This document shows positions 1 to 8,204 of a stretch of DNA of 64,000 bases, one piece after another. The stretch covers positions 1-64,000 of the forward strand of contig JAILAD010000078.1 of NCBI GenBank assembly GCA_024681795.1. Reading direction: 5' to 3'. How positions within the stretch are numbered: the first letter of the stretch is position 1; each line of letters starts with the position of its first letter. This stretch comes from Lachnospiraceae bacterium (GTDB lineage: Bacteria; Bacillota; Clostridia; Lachnospirales; Lachnospiraceae). Made by a program: the position numbers and the translations under genes. Under the pieces are notes generated by a model, which searched no databases, was not told where the DNA came from, and was given only the letters and a program-made list of their open reading frames with translations.

Positions 1-1
1 C

Positions 2-559
2 GATCATACCTTCAAGGATATTTTTCAGGAGATTTTTGACAACGAATACAAGGATAAATTCGAGGAAGCGGGAATCACGTATTTCTATACATTAATCGAT
101 GATGCGGTAGCCCGTGTCATGAAGTCCAAGGGAGGTTTTATTTGGGCATGTAAGAACTATGACGGAGACGTTATGTCCGATATGGTTTCTTCCGCATTTG
201 GTTCTCTTGCCATGATGACGAGTGTACTTGTATCACCTTCCGGAGTATATGAATACGAAGCGGCACACGGAACCGTACAGCGCCACTATTATAAGCATTT
301 AAAAGGTGAGGAAACATCCACGAACTCCGTTGCAACGATTTTTGCATGGACCGGTGCTTTAAGAAAGCGCGGCGAACTTGACGGAAATAAGGAACTTACG
401 GAATTTGCCGACAAACTGGAGAAGGCTACGATTTCCACCATTGAGAGCGGAAAAATGACAAAGGACCTTGCCTTGATTACTTCTTTAAAAGATGTTACAG
501 TATTAAACAGTGAGGGATTCATTAAGGCAATTCGTGATACGTTTGATGCAATGAATTGA
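2..559 (+). CDS. icd: NADP-dependent isocitrate dehydrogenase, C-terminal part (5' end outside window)
   Basis: The frame is open from base 2 and ends at TGA 557-559, so the gene enters from the left edge and only its last 185 codons are visible. The sequence has hallmarks of the homodimeric, eukaryote-like NADP-IDH family: [16 protein letters not shown], the [12 protein letters not shown] segment with metal-binding aspartates, [16 protein letters not shown] with the NADP-contacting histidine region, and [17 protein letters not shown]. The enzyme oxidatively decarboxylates isocitrate to 2-oxoglutarate and makes NADPH in the cytosol. An internal ATG at 119 could be mistaken for a start, but the family signature continues upstream of it. 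No terminator is obvious before the next gene. Confidence 0.95.
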   Translation, partial: DHTFKDIFQEIFDNEYKDKFEEAGITYFYTLIDDAVARVMKSKGGFIWACKNYDGDVMSDMVSSAFGSLAMMTSVLVSPSGVYEYEAAHGTVQRHYYKHLKGEETSTNSVATIFAWTGALRKRGELDGNKELTEFADKLEKATISTIESGKMTKDLALITSLKDVTVLNSEGFIKAIRDTFDAMN

Positions 560-608
560 AAGCGAATCAGGTAAGTAAAAGGGAAAAAGAAAAAAGGGGG
601 ATTTTTAA

Positions 609-1172
609 ATGGAATTAAATGAGATTGCGAATCGGGGAAAACTGGTGAACGGCGTAATTATCGGTGTAAACATTGTTACGTTTGCCGTTTATATGTTCGG
701 CAGGTTTGCCGATTACTCAACCGGACTGATTGTATTTCAGAATATTATTCGTGTAATCGGAGGAATCATTGCCGTAGGAGGAATTGTCTATACCGCAATT
801 TTAATGAAACATAATGAGGGCAGATTAAAAGGACTCGGATTATGTCTTGCATCCTGTATCTGCAGCCTTGTATTTTCCGTTATCGGATGCATGATCGGAA
901 TTGTAATCTGGGTTCTTTCCGGTATTTCCATGAAACAGCTTGATAAATCCTTTGCGGAAGAAGCTACCATGAATATGTGGTCGAAATACGGTGAAATTAA
1001 GGGAGGAGACGTAAACTCCGGATATCAGGATCCTTACGGGGCACCTCAGAATAATTACGGGGGATATCAGGATCCTTACGGGGCACCTCAGAATAACACC
1101 GGATATCAGGATCCGTTTGCTGCACAGAACAATCCGTCAGATGGTTCCGGAAATAATTCGGATTTTACGTAA
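609..1172 (+). CDS. Small membrane protein with C-terminal YQDPYGAPQNN repeats, function unknown
   Basis: This 187-residue protein has three hydrophobic segments (about residues 14-34, 40-65 and 75-105), then a short hydrophilic stretch and a Gly/Tyr/Gln/Asn/Pro-rich tail. The tail contains three copies of a unit like GYQDPYGAPQNN. It resembles the loosely defined DUF4190-type or TM2-neighbour membrane proteins with low-complexity tails, but I do not recognise a specific family. The start is preceded by a purine-rich AAAAAAGGGGG box. The tail is probably cytoplasmic or surface exposed and may mediate weak protein contacts (inference). It runs convergently into the ABC-F gene with a 2-base gap between stop codons. 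Confidence 0.75.
   Translation: MELNEIANRGKLVNGVIIGVNIVTFAVYMFGRFADYSTGLIVFQNIIRVIGGIIAVGGIVYTAILMKHNEGRLKGLGLCLASCICSLVFSVIGCMIGIVIWVLSGISMKQLDKSFAEEATMNMWSKYGEIKGGDVNSGYQDPYGAPQNNYGGYQDPYGAPQNNTGYQDPFAAQNNPSDGSGNNSDFT
1020..1136 (+). repeat. Three in-frame tandem units (42, 39 and about 36 bp) encoding YQDPYGAPQNN
   Basis: Units begin with GGATATCAGGATCC at 1020, 1062 and 1101. The first two are nearly identical over about 35 bases; the third has diverged (PFAAQNN instead of PYGAPQNN). The near identity at DNA level points to recent duplication inside the tail of the 609-1172 gene. Confidence 0.85.
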
Positions 1173-1174
1173 TT

Positions 1175-3118
1175 TCAGGATTCTTCGGACAGAAGTAATT
1201 CTTCCCAGACTGCCATTTTTTCATCCAAAAGCTGTTTCTTTTCGGTATGTTCCCTGCAGACTTCCTGAAGTTTCACGGAATTGGTGGCAATGTCCGGATC
1301 ATTCATTTTGATTTCCAAATCGGAGAGTGAAGTTTCCAAAACGGAGATTTCCTCTTCGATTTTTTTGATTTGATTTTCAAGTTTTCTTTTTGCTGCCTGC
1401 TCGGCTTTGGATTTCTGCCAGTCGGCTTTGCCGTCGGAAGAGAAATCATTTGTTTTATTTCCGGAAGAACCGTTAGAGGAAACGGGATTTGTGTTTGCGG
1501 AATTACTGTTTAACTGTGAGGATTTTTCCAGATAATAATCATAATCTCCGAGATAAGAGGTAACACGTCCTCCTTCCAGACAGAGAATCCGTTCGGCGGT
1601 ACGGTTAATAAAATATCTGTCGTGACTGACATAGAAAAGCGTTCCGGGAAATGCATTCAGGGCATTTTCCAGGATTTCCTTCGAAATCATGTCGAGGTGG
1701 TTGGTCGGCTCGTCAAGGATTAAAAAATTGGCGCCGGAGAGCATCAGCTTGGCAAGAACGACACGGCCGCGTTCCCCTCCGGAAAGGGTGGAAATTTTTG
1801 CAAATACTTCATCCCCGCGGAATAAAAAGGCCGCCATGGTATTTCGGATTTCGGTCTCCGTCATTTTGGGATAGGTATCCGATATTTCTTCGAATACTGT
1901 CTTTACATCTGACAAAACGGCGGACTGCTGATCAAAGTATCCGATTTCGACGTTGCTTCCGAGGGCGATTTCTCCGCAGTCGGGGGAAATGATTCCGTTT
2001 ATGATTTTTAAGATATTGGTTTTTCCGGTTCCGTTTGCACCGATTAAAGCAACATGTTCTCCTTTTTTAATCTCAAACGAAACATCGGAAAACAGAGTGC
2101 GTTCACCGTATGATTTTGAAATGTTTTTTACGGACAAAACGTCGTTTCCGCTTTCTTTATTCAGATGAAAATCAAGTCCCATGTCGATTTTTTCTTCGAC
2201 GGGCTTCTCGATTACTTCCATTTTGTCAAGCATATGCTGTCTGGAATCGGCTCTTTTAATACTTTTTTCGCGGTTAAAAGAGCGCAGGGTATCGATGACT
2301 TCTTTCTGATGCTTTATTTCTTTTTGCTGTTTTTCATATGCGGAAAGTAAGGAGGCTTTTCGGACTTCCTTTTTTACAATGAAGTCCTCATAATTTCCGT
2401 CAAACATCAGGGATTTGCCGTCTTCGATTTCAATGGTTTTACTGACGATCCGGTTGATAAAATACCGGTCGTGGGAGACTAACAGTACGGCACTTTTGAT
2501 ATTGATTAAATAGTTTTCAAGCCAGGTTACGGACGCTATGTCCAGATAGTTGGTCGGCTCATCGAGTAAAATCAGATCGGGAGCGGTAAGAAGAATTCGT
2601 CCGAGAGACAGTCTGGTCCGTTCGCCGCCGCTTAATTTTAGAACCGATTTGGCAAAATCGCTTTCCGGAAAATTGAGCCCGCGTAAGATTCCCTGTATAT
2701 CGCTCTTATAAGTGTATCCGCCGGATAAATCAAACAGATGAAGAAGTTCATGGTAACGGTTCATTAATGTTTCAAGTTCGTTTCCCGTCAGTTTTTTCAT
2801 TTCGTCTTCCATCAGACGAATCTTTTCTTCCATTTCGATTACGTCACGTTTTGCATCCAGGAGTTCCTCCATGACGGAATGGTCGTCGATGTAGTTCTGT
2901 ACCTGTGCAAGATATCCGACGGTGGCATCCTTTTTTATGGAGAGAGTACCGGAATCGGGCTCAAGTTCTTTCTGGATAATATGAAAAAGAGTGGTTTTGC
3001 CGGCACCGTTATTGCCGATAATCGCCGCTTTTTCATGCTCGTTAATATGAAAGGTGATATTTTTCAAAACTTCCTTATCACCGAAACTTTTTTTGATTTC
3101 GTGACAACTTAAAATCAT
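1175..3118 (-). CDS. ABC-F family ATPase (ribosome-associated, Uup/YdiF type)
   Basis: The 647-residue protein has two ABC cassettes in one chain and no membrane segments, the ABC-F layout. Cassette 1 has Walker A GNNGAGKTT (about residues 35-43), signature LSGGERTRLSLGR and LDEPTN. Cassette 2 has GANGTGKT (about 360), LSGGERGRVVLAK and LDEPTNHLD. A charged linker lies between them, and a C-terminal coiled coil (about 560-645, rich in Lys/Glu/Leu) follows a Ser/Asn-rich stretch, as in Uup/YdiF proteins. ABC-F proteins act on the translating ribosome; antibiotic protection is possible but cannot be told from sequence. I chose ATG at 3118 over an upstream TTG at 3142, because that TTG lies just before a GGAGG and would put the Shine-Dalgarno inside the coding region. 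Confidence 0.93.
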   Translation of the reverse strand: MILSCHEIKKSFGDKEVLKNITFHINEHEKAAIIGNNGAGKTTLFHIIQKELEPDSGTLSIKKDATVGYLAQVQNYIDDHSVMEELLDAKRDVIEMEEKIRLMEDEMKKLTGNELETLMNRYHELLHLFDLSGGYTYKSDIQGILRGLNFPESDFAKSVLKLSGGERTRLSLGRILLTAPDLILLDEPTNYLDIASVTWLENYLINIKSAVLLVSHDRYFINRIVSKTIEIEDGKSLMFDGNYEDFIVKKEVRKASLLSAYEKQQKEIKHQKEVIDTLRSFNREKSIKRADSRQHMLDKMEVIEKPVEEKIDMGLDFHLNKESGNDVLSVKNISKSYGERTLFSDVSFEIKKGEHVALIGANGTGKTNILKIINGIISPDCGEIALGSNVEIGYFDQQSAVLSDVKTVFEEISDTYPKMTETEIRNTMAAFLFRGDEVFAKISTLSGGERGRVVLAKLMLSGANFLILDEPTNHLDMISKEILENALNAFPGTLFYVSHDRYFINRTAERILCLEGGRVTSYLGDYDYYLEKSSQLNSNSANTNPVSSNGSSGNKTNDFSSDGKADWQKSKAEQAAKRKLENQIKKIEEEISVLETSLSDLEIKMNDPDIATNSVKLQEVCREHTEKKQLLDEKMAVWEELLLSEES

Positions 3119-3173
3119 GGCTGTTCCTGTTTTCCTCCGCAATGTTCATTATTCTACCACATATTTCCAAACA

Positions 3174-3202
3174 TTGACAGTTGTGCAAGGGAAATTTATA
3201 AT
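3174..3202 (+). promoter_or_regulatory. Perfect consensus sigma-A promoter for rex
   Basis: TTGACA at 3174-3179 and TATAAT at 3197-3202 are separated by exactly 17 bases, matching the vegetative consensus at all twelve positions. It leaves an untranslated leader of about 100 bases before rex (ATG 3311) and probably drives rex-nnr-SGNH-alr and perhaps the CBS gene. Confidence 0.85.
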
Positions 3203-3233
3203 AATATAGGTTTATCGGCACACGATATGGTAT

Positions 3234-3271
3234 TTGTTAAATATTCTACATCCGTATTTTGCGATTGTTAA
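3234..3271 (+). promoter_or_regulatory. Possible Rex operator half-sites in the rex leader
   Basis: Two copies of TTGTTAA, the left half of the Rex consensus TTGTTAA-N4-TTAACAA, lie at 3234-3240 and 3265-3271. In the first, the right half is TCTACAT (4 of 7 matches). They sit downstream of the likely transcription start, where a repressor could block elongation. Autoregulation by Rex is known in related bacteria; here it is inferred from weak matches. Confidence 0.4.
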
Positions 3272-3310
3272 GAATCAGATTATCGTCGAATCAGAATAAG
3301 GAGTAAGCAT

Positions 3311-3952
3311 ATGTCAGACAGAAAAATATCCCAGGCAGTTATCAGTCGTCTCCCAAGATATTTGAGATATCTCGGCGATTTAAAAGACGAAGGTGTGGAA
3401 CGGATTTCATCTCATGATCTGAGTCTTCGCATGCATGTTACCGCATCCCAGATCCGTCAGGATTTTAATCATTTCGGAGGATTCGGACAGCAGGGGTACG
3501 GGTATAATGTCGGGTATCTGTATGATGAAATTGCAAAAATCATAGGCCTTGACCATAAACATACTTTAATCATTGTGGGAGCCGGTAATCTTGGGCAGGC
3601 ACTCGCCAACTATATGAATTTTGAAAGAAGAGGCTTCATTATCCTCGGAATTTTTGACAGGAATCCTGCATTAATAGGAAAAAAAGTCCGGGATATGGAA
3701 ATTGAGGACATTTCAAAAGCCCCCGATTTCGTAAAAGCGCACGGTATCGAAATTGCGGTTCTGACACTTCCGAAGGCCGGTGCAACCGAGATCGTCGGCA
3801 AACTCGTGGATTCCGGCATTAAGGGAATCTGGAATTTCGCACACGTGGACCTGGATCTTCCGGACGTTATTATCGTGGAAAACGTGCACTTATCCGAAAG
3901 CCTGATGAAATTATCGTATAAATTAAGCAGGGGAGCAGATTCGGAAATCTGA
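3311..3952 (+). CDS. rex: Redox-sensing transcriptional repressor Rex
   Basis: The 213-residue protein is full length for the family. An N-terminal winged helix (about 1-80) contains ISRLPRYLRYL and the Rex-specific SQIRQDFNHFGGFGQQGYGYNV. A Rossmann domain follows with IIVGAGNLGQALANY (dinucleotide-binding glycine loop, about residues 77-90), and the domain-swapped C-terminal helix ends ENVHLSESLMKLSYKL. Rex senses the NADH/NAD+ ratio and releases its operators when NADH rises, controlling fermentation and electron-transfer genes. It is first in an apparent operon with nnr, 19 bases downstream, which repairs damaged NAD(P)H. ATG is preceded by AAGGAG at a good distance. Confidence 0.97.
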   Translation: MSDRKISQAVISRLPRYLRYLGDLKDEGVERISSHDLSLRMHVTASQIRQDFNHFGGFGQQGYGYNVGYLYDEIAKIIGLDHKHTLIIVGAGNLGQALANYMNFERRGFIILGIFDRNPALIGKKVRDMEIEDISKAPDFVKAHGIEIAVLTLPKAGATEIVGKLVDSGIKGIWNFAHVDLDLPDVIIVENVHLSESLMKLSYKLSRGADSEI

Positions 3953-3971
3953 TTTTAAATTAAGGAAGCAT

Positions 3972-5576
3972 ATGGATATTCTTCACGCAAACGAAATGAA
4001 CATACTTGACGAGTACGCGATTTCACACATCGGGATTCCGCAGTGTGTGTTAATGGAGCGCGCTGCACTCGGGGTATGGGAATGTATTGCAGGGAAGACC
4101 GGTAAGACGGATCCTGCCGTTTTGGTGCTTTCCGGTCCCGGAAACTGCGGCGGAGACGGTCTCGCCCTTTCCAGAATTCTTCTGGATAAGGGAATCGATA
4201 CCGAAGTATACCTGCCGGTTTCAAGGGAAAAGTGCAAAGAAAGCATCCGGGCGGAAGCGGAATATTTTGAAGCGTTCGGAGGAAAGATACAGGAGGTTCT
4301 TCCGGATAAAAATTACGACATTATCGTGGATGCTCTTTTCGGCGTAGGCCTGAACCGCCCGGTAAAAGACAGCTTTGAAGAGGCGGTCCGTTTCATTAAC
4401 GAAAAGCGGGAAAAGACCGGAGCATGTGTATTTTCCGTTGATATTCCATCGGGAATTCATACCGATACGGGAGCGGTTCTGGGAACGGCGGTAAGGGCTG
4501 ATTATACGGTTACTTTTTCGTATCTGAAACCGGGTCTTTTGCTGTATCCGGGAAGAGAATATGCGGGAAAAATAATTGTAAAGTCAATCGGAATCGACAG
4601 CCTTCGGATTCCGGACAGTAAGAGAAATACATTTACATACGGGGCGGATTTCGTTACGGCTTCCTGTCCCCGGGAAAAGGTCGTTCTTAAGAAAAGGAGA
4701 AATGACGGCAATAAAGGAACTTTTCACAGGATTCTCGTAATTGCGGGAAGCAGGAATATGGCAGGTGCGGCAATTCTCTGCTCGGAGAGCGCCTTAAGAA
4801 GCGGAGCGGGACTTGTGGAGTTATATACACATGAGATTAACCGGGAGGCCGTTTTATCTGCCGTTCCGGAAGTGATCCTGAATACTTACGGAGATAAAAC
4901 CGATGCGGATATTTCTGCAGACAAAGCATTAAAGGATGATTATTCCGACAATGATTTGAGGAACGATTCCCCGGAAAATGAATTGGCGGAAATGACGGAC
5001 AGATCGGGGTGTGTAATCATCGGTCCGGGCCTGTCGAAATCGGATGTCGCAAAGACTTTGGTAGCAGGAGTATTAAAGGATTGTAAAAAACCTGTTGTAA
5101 TCGATGCGGACGGAATCAATCTCATTTCATCAAACGCAGAATACAGGGAACTTTTAAAGAAAAGGCACGAAAACGGTCTGATTACGGTTTTGACACCGCA
5201 CCCGGCGGAACTGGAAAGGCTGACGGGGATTCCGGTGAAGGAACTTCTTGCCGATTATGAAAATAACGTAAAGAAAACCGCAGCGGAGTACCATGTTATC
5301 CTGGTCGGAAAAGGAGCAACAACCGTTGTATCCGACGGGGAACGGACGTATTTCAATCTTTCCGGAAATAACGGAATGGCAACCGCGGGAAGCGGGGATG
5401 TGTTATCCGGAATGACCGGGGCATTTTTTCTGAATGAAGAGAATGCTTTTGAAGGTGTCTGCAGGGCTGTATATGCACACGGGCTGGCCGGAGATGCGAT
5501 TTCGGACGAAACCGGTCATCGGGGAATGCTTGCGGGGGATATCATACGCGGAATCAAGAGGCTGGAAAATGAATAA
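3972..5576 (+). CDS. nnr: Bifunctional NAD(P)H-hydrate epimerase / ADP-dependent dehydratase
   Basis: The 534-residue protein joins both repair activities for hydrated NAD(P)H. The N-terminal YjeF epimerase domain (about 1-215) has SGPGNCGGDGLALSR and the D..FGVGL region. The C-terminal ribokinase-like dehydratase (about 235-534) has GAGLVELY, CVIIGPGLSKSD, VIDADGIN, TPHPAELERLTG, GKGATTVV and NGMATAGSGDVLSGM, whose Asp is the catalytic base. The segment around residues 300-335 is longer and more acidic than usual. The ATG follows AAGGAAG. Its place right after rex fits a role in NAD(P)H quality control. The 3' end overlaps the next gene by 8 bases, suggesting translational coupling. Confidence 0.95.
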   Translation: MDILHANEMNILDEYAISHIGIPQCVLMERAALGVWECIAGKTGKTDPAVLVLSGPGNCGGDGLALSRILLDKGIDTEVYLPVSREKCKESIRAEAEYFEAFGGKIQEVLPDKNYDIIVDALFGVGLNRPVKDSFEEAVRFINEKREKTGACVFSVDIPSGIHTDTGAVLGTAVRADYTVTFSYLKPGLLLYPGREYAGKIIVKSIGIDSLRIPDSKRNTFTYGADFVTASCPREKVVLKKRRNDGNKGTFHRILVIAGSRNMAGAAILCSESALRSGAGLVELYTHEINREAVLSAVPEVILNTYGDKTDADISADKALKDDYSDNDLRNDSPENELAEMTDRSGCVIIGPGLSKSDVAKTLVAGVLKDCKKPVVIDADGINLISSNAEYRELLKKRHENGLITVLTPHPAELERLTGIPVKELLADYENNVKKTAAEYHVILVGKGATTVVSDGERTYFNLSGNNGMATAGSGDVLSGMTGAFFLNEENAFEGVCRAVYAHGLAGDAISDETGHRGMLAGDIIRGIKRLENE

Positions 5577-7011
5577 ACGGAAAAAAACGGTTCCGGTTAT
5601 CTGCTTTGCAAGTGTGTTTTTTATTTCAATGCTTTTTATAACCGGATGTTCGGCAAATCTGAAAAAAATGATTTCGGAAGAAATATCCGCGATTTCACAG
5701 GCGGCTCTTCCGGGGGTTTTTGTTGCAAATTATGATATTTCCGATTTTGACGATTCCTATTTCACGGAAAGAAGGGGAATCCCGACCTTTGTGGAACGAA
5801 AGGTTATTCCGGGAAAAACAAAGGATCTGAATGCATTTTTAATAAAGACCGGCGAAACGGGAGTCGTAACACATTATTTTATCGGCGTGGATCCGTCGGA
5901 ATTAATGAAAAGTCCGAAAGAAGCGGAAAAGTTCTACGCATTTTTAAGTTCACTTGATGAAAATGCGCAGGCCGATATTCTGTATCCGTCATACGGTTAC
6001 AGGGTCTGGGATAATATTTCCGCGACCGGATTCGAGCAGAAAAAAAACGAGTATAAAACGGTTTCCGAAGGGATTCTTAATACCGGTAAGGCCAATGTAT
6101 ATTTTCCCGGAAAAGAAATCTGGTTAATCGGAAATCCGGGGTGTTTTGCAGATGAGAACGGACTGGTAATCGGAAACGATGCATCCAAAATGATTATTAT
6201 GTCATCATTTTGTGACGGGTTATATGCGATTACTTCTTCGGCAGATGTGGAAGAGTATTTTAAGGAGTTATCCGAAAATATGGATATTCTGGACGCCAAT
6301 CTGCCGGTAATCAAAAAGGAACAGGGAGAGAGCGAGATTCTGTTCCTGGGAGACAGTATTTTCGGAATTTACGGACCGCCGTCTTCCATTCCGGAGGTAG
6401 TTCATTCTTTATCGGGAGCGGAGGTTGCAAACTGCGGAATCGGGGGACTGTCCCTTCATGCGGATGTCAATTCGCCGGGACTTGACGGTCTTCTGGATAT
6501 TATTCTTCAGGAGAATTCCGCTGAGAATACAGATATTACGAATCATGTGATTTCCGAAAATGCGGGAAGCTTTGCTTACGGATCCACATTGTTTCAGAAA
6601 AATCCGGAGGAGCCGTTTACCGTTTTGATTGAATTCGGAATCAATGATTATGTCAGCGGGGTAAAAGCGGAAGAATTTGAAAAAGACTTAAACGATGCCG
6701 TTGACAGACTGGAGTCGGAAGAAAGACACGCAAGGATTGTTCTGGTTGTTCCGGGATTTCTGAATATGCCGGATATGGAGAACGGACAGATTCCGTTTCA
6801 GAAGAACGGAGAACCGATGGAAGTCTATCGGGAGATTATACGAAAGGTGGCACTGCAGCGTAATCTCCGTTGTTTTGATATGACGAAGAGTGATTTTATT
6901 ACACAGGAAAACTGTTATTATTATTTGGAAGCGGACGGAATTCATTACGGAAGCCGCGGAAGGTTTCTTACGGCCATGGAACTTTGTGAATTCCTCGAAG
7001 GAGATCGTTGA
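5569..7011 (+). CDS. SGNH/GDSL-type hydrolase lipoprotein, substrate unknown
   Basis: The 480-residue protein begins with a lipoprotein signal, a basic MNKRKK followed by a hydrophobic core and lipobox ITGC (about residue 27), so it should be anchored outside the membrane. SGNH blocks are present: FLGDSIFG (Ser about 263), NCGIGG, FGINDYVSG (block III G-x-N-D) and DGIHYG (Asp about 456, His about 459). The first 240 residues have no family I recognise. SGNH enzymes deacylate sugars, peptidoglycan or lipids; a cell-envelope substrate is inferred from the lipoprotein signal and the adjacent alanine racemase. ATG 5569 is the start that gives the signal peptide; it lies inside the end of nnr. Confidence 0.82.
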   Translation: MNKRKKTVPVICFASVFFISMLFITGCSANLKKMISEEISAISQAALPGVFVANYDISDFDDSYFTERRGIPTFVERKVIPGKTKDLNAFLIKTGETGVVTHYFIGVDPSELMKSPKEAEKFYAFLSSLDENAQADILYPSYGYRVWDNISATGFEQKKNEYKTVSEGILNTGKANVYFPGKEIWLIGNPGCFADENGLVIGNDASKMIIMSSFCDGLYAITSSADVEEYFKELSENMDILDANLPVIKKEQGESEILFLGDSIFGIYGPPSSIPEVVHSLSGAEVANCGIGGLSLHADVNSPGLDGLLDIILQENSAENTDITNHVISENAGSFAYGSTLFQKNPEEPFTVLIEFGINDYVSGVKAEEFEKDLNDAVDRLESEERHARIVLVVPGFLNMPDMENGQIPFQKNGEPMEVYREIIRKVALQRNLRCFDMTKSDFITQENCYYYLEADGIHYGSRGRFLTAMELCEFLEGDR

Positions 7012-7013
7012 AA

Positions 7014-8186
7014 ATGGAAAATTACGAACGGGTTTGTGCAGGCGTGGATTTGGATGCAGTCGCATTCAACATGGATCAGATCGGGAAAAAACTCCCCGGT
7101 AATGTCCGGATGATGGCGGTTGTAAAATCGGACGGATACGGTCACGGAGCGTTACCGATTGCAAAAAAACTGGAACCGAGGGACGATATTTTCGGTTTCG
7201 CCACCGCAACTGCGGAGGAAGCATTGATTCTTCGTCATGCCGGAATCAAAAAGCCGGTTCTGATCCTCGGATATACATTTCCGTATGCTTATGAGGAATT
7301 AATCCGGAACGATATTTCCCTGACGGCATTTAAAGAGGATATGGCGGAGGAAATATCGGAGGCTGCAAAAAAGGTTGGCAGGAATGCAAAGGTGCATATT
7401 AAGGTGGATACCGGAATGCACAGAATCGGCGTTGCGGTATCGGACGAAGGAATCGGAATCGCAAAAAAAATCTGTCAGGCGGAAGGAATCGATGCGGAGG
7501 GAATTTTTACGCATCTGGCAAATGCCGATGTGGTTGATAAATCGGATGCTTGGGAACAGGTTGAAAAATTCCGGTATTTTATCGACAGGATGAAGGAGGA
7601 AGGAATCACGTTCCCGCTGAGGCACTGCTTTAACTCCGCTGCGGCAATGGAGATGGAGGCCGGAGATTTTTCCTTTGTAAGAGTCGGAATTTCGATGTAC
7701 GGTGTATGGCCGAGCGATGAGATGGACCGGAGCCTTACGGTTTTAAAACCGACACTTTCGCTTTACAGTCATATCGTTTATATCAAAACTCTTCCTGCCG
7801 GCAGTAAAATCAGCTACGGCGGAACCTACGAAACCACGAGGGAAACCAGGGTCGCAACCGTGCCTGTCGGATACGGGGACGGATACCCCAGAGGTCTTTC
7901 CGGATGCGGGTATATTCTGATACAGGGACACAGGGCGCCGATTCTGGGACGTGTCTGCATGGATCAGTTCATGGTGGATGTGACTGATATTCCGGGGATA
8001 AAGGAATATGAGCGCGTAACGTTAATCGGACGCGACGGAAACGAAGAGATTACGGTGGAAGATCTCTGCGCTCTTTACGGAGGTTTTCCGTACGAGATGA
8101 TCTGCGATATCGGAAAGCGCGTTCCGAAGGAGTATTACGAAAACGGAAAGGTAATCTCCACAAAAGATTACCACGATGATTTTTAA
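7014..8186 (+). CDS. alr: Alanine racemase
   Basis: The 390-residue protein is a fold-type III PLP enzyme interconverting L- and D-alanine for peptidoglycan. The PLP lysine is in AVVKSDGYGHG (Lys about 38), the HIKVDTGMHRIG strand is present, and the catalytic tyrosine is in ISYGGTYET (Tyr about 268). Conserved PVGYGDGYPR and GRVCMDQFMVDVT also fit. I chose ATG 7014 over TTG 7008 because AAGGAG at 6998-7003 is 10 bases from ATG but only 4 from TTG. The gene starts 2 bases after the SGNH lipoprotein stop, so the two are almost certainly cotranscribed. Confidence 0.96.
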   Translation: MENYERVCAGVDLDAVAFNMDQIGKKLPGNVRMMAVVKSDGYGHGALPIAKKLEPRDDIFGFATATAEEALILRHAGIKKPVLILGYTFPYAYEELIRNDISLTAFKEDMAEEISEAAKKVGRNAKVHIKVDTGMHRIGVAVSDEGIGIAKKICQAEGIDAEGIFTHLANADVVDKSDAWEQVEKFRYFIDRMKEEGITFPLRHCFNSAAAMEMEAGDFSFVRVGISMYGVWPSDEMDRSLTVLKPTLSLYSHIVYIKTLPAGSKISYGGTYETTRETRVATVPVGYGDGYPRGLSGCGYILIQGHRAPILGRVCMDQFMVDVTDIPGIKEYERVTLIGRDGNEEITVEDLCALYGGFPYEMICDIGKRVPKEYYENGKVISTKDYHDDF

Positions 8187-8204
8187 GAAAAAGAAAGGAT
8201 TCCC

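Noticed and set aside
119..559. A complete 146-residue protein starting at ATG 119
   Set aside because: The isocitrate dehydrogenase frame and family motifs continue upstream to base 2.
5434..5568. An N-terminal extension of the SGNH protein starting at 5434
   Set aside because: It lies entirely within nnr in another frame and would bury the lipoprotein signal.
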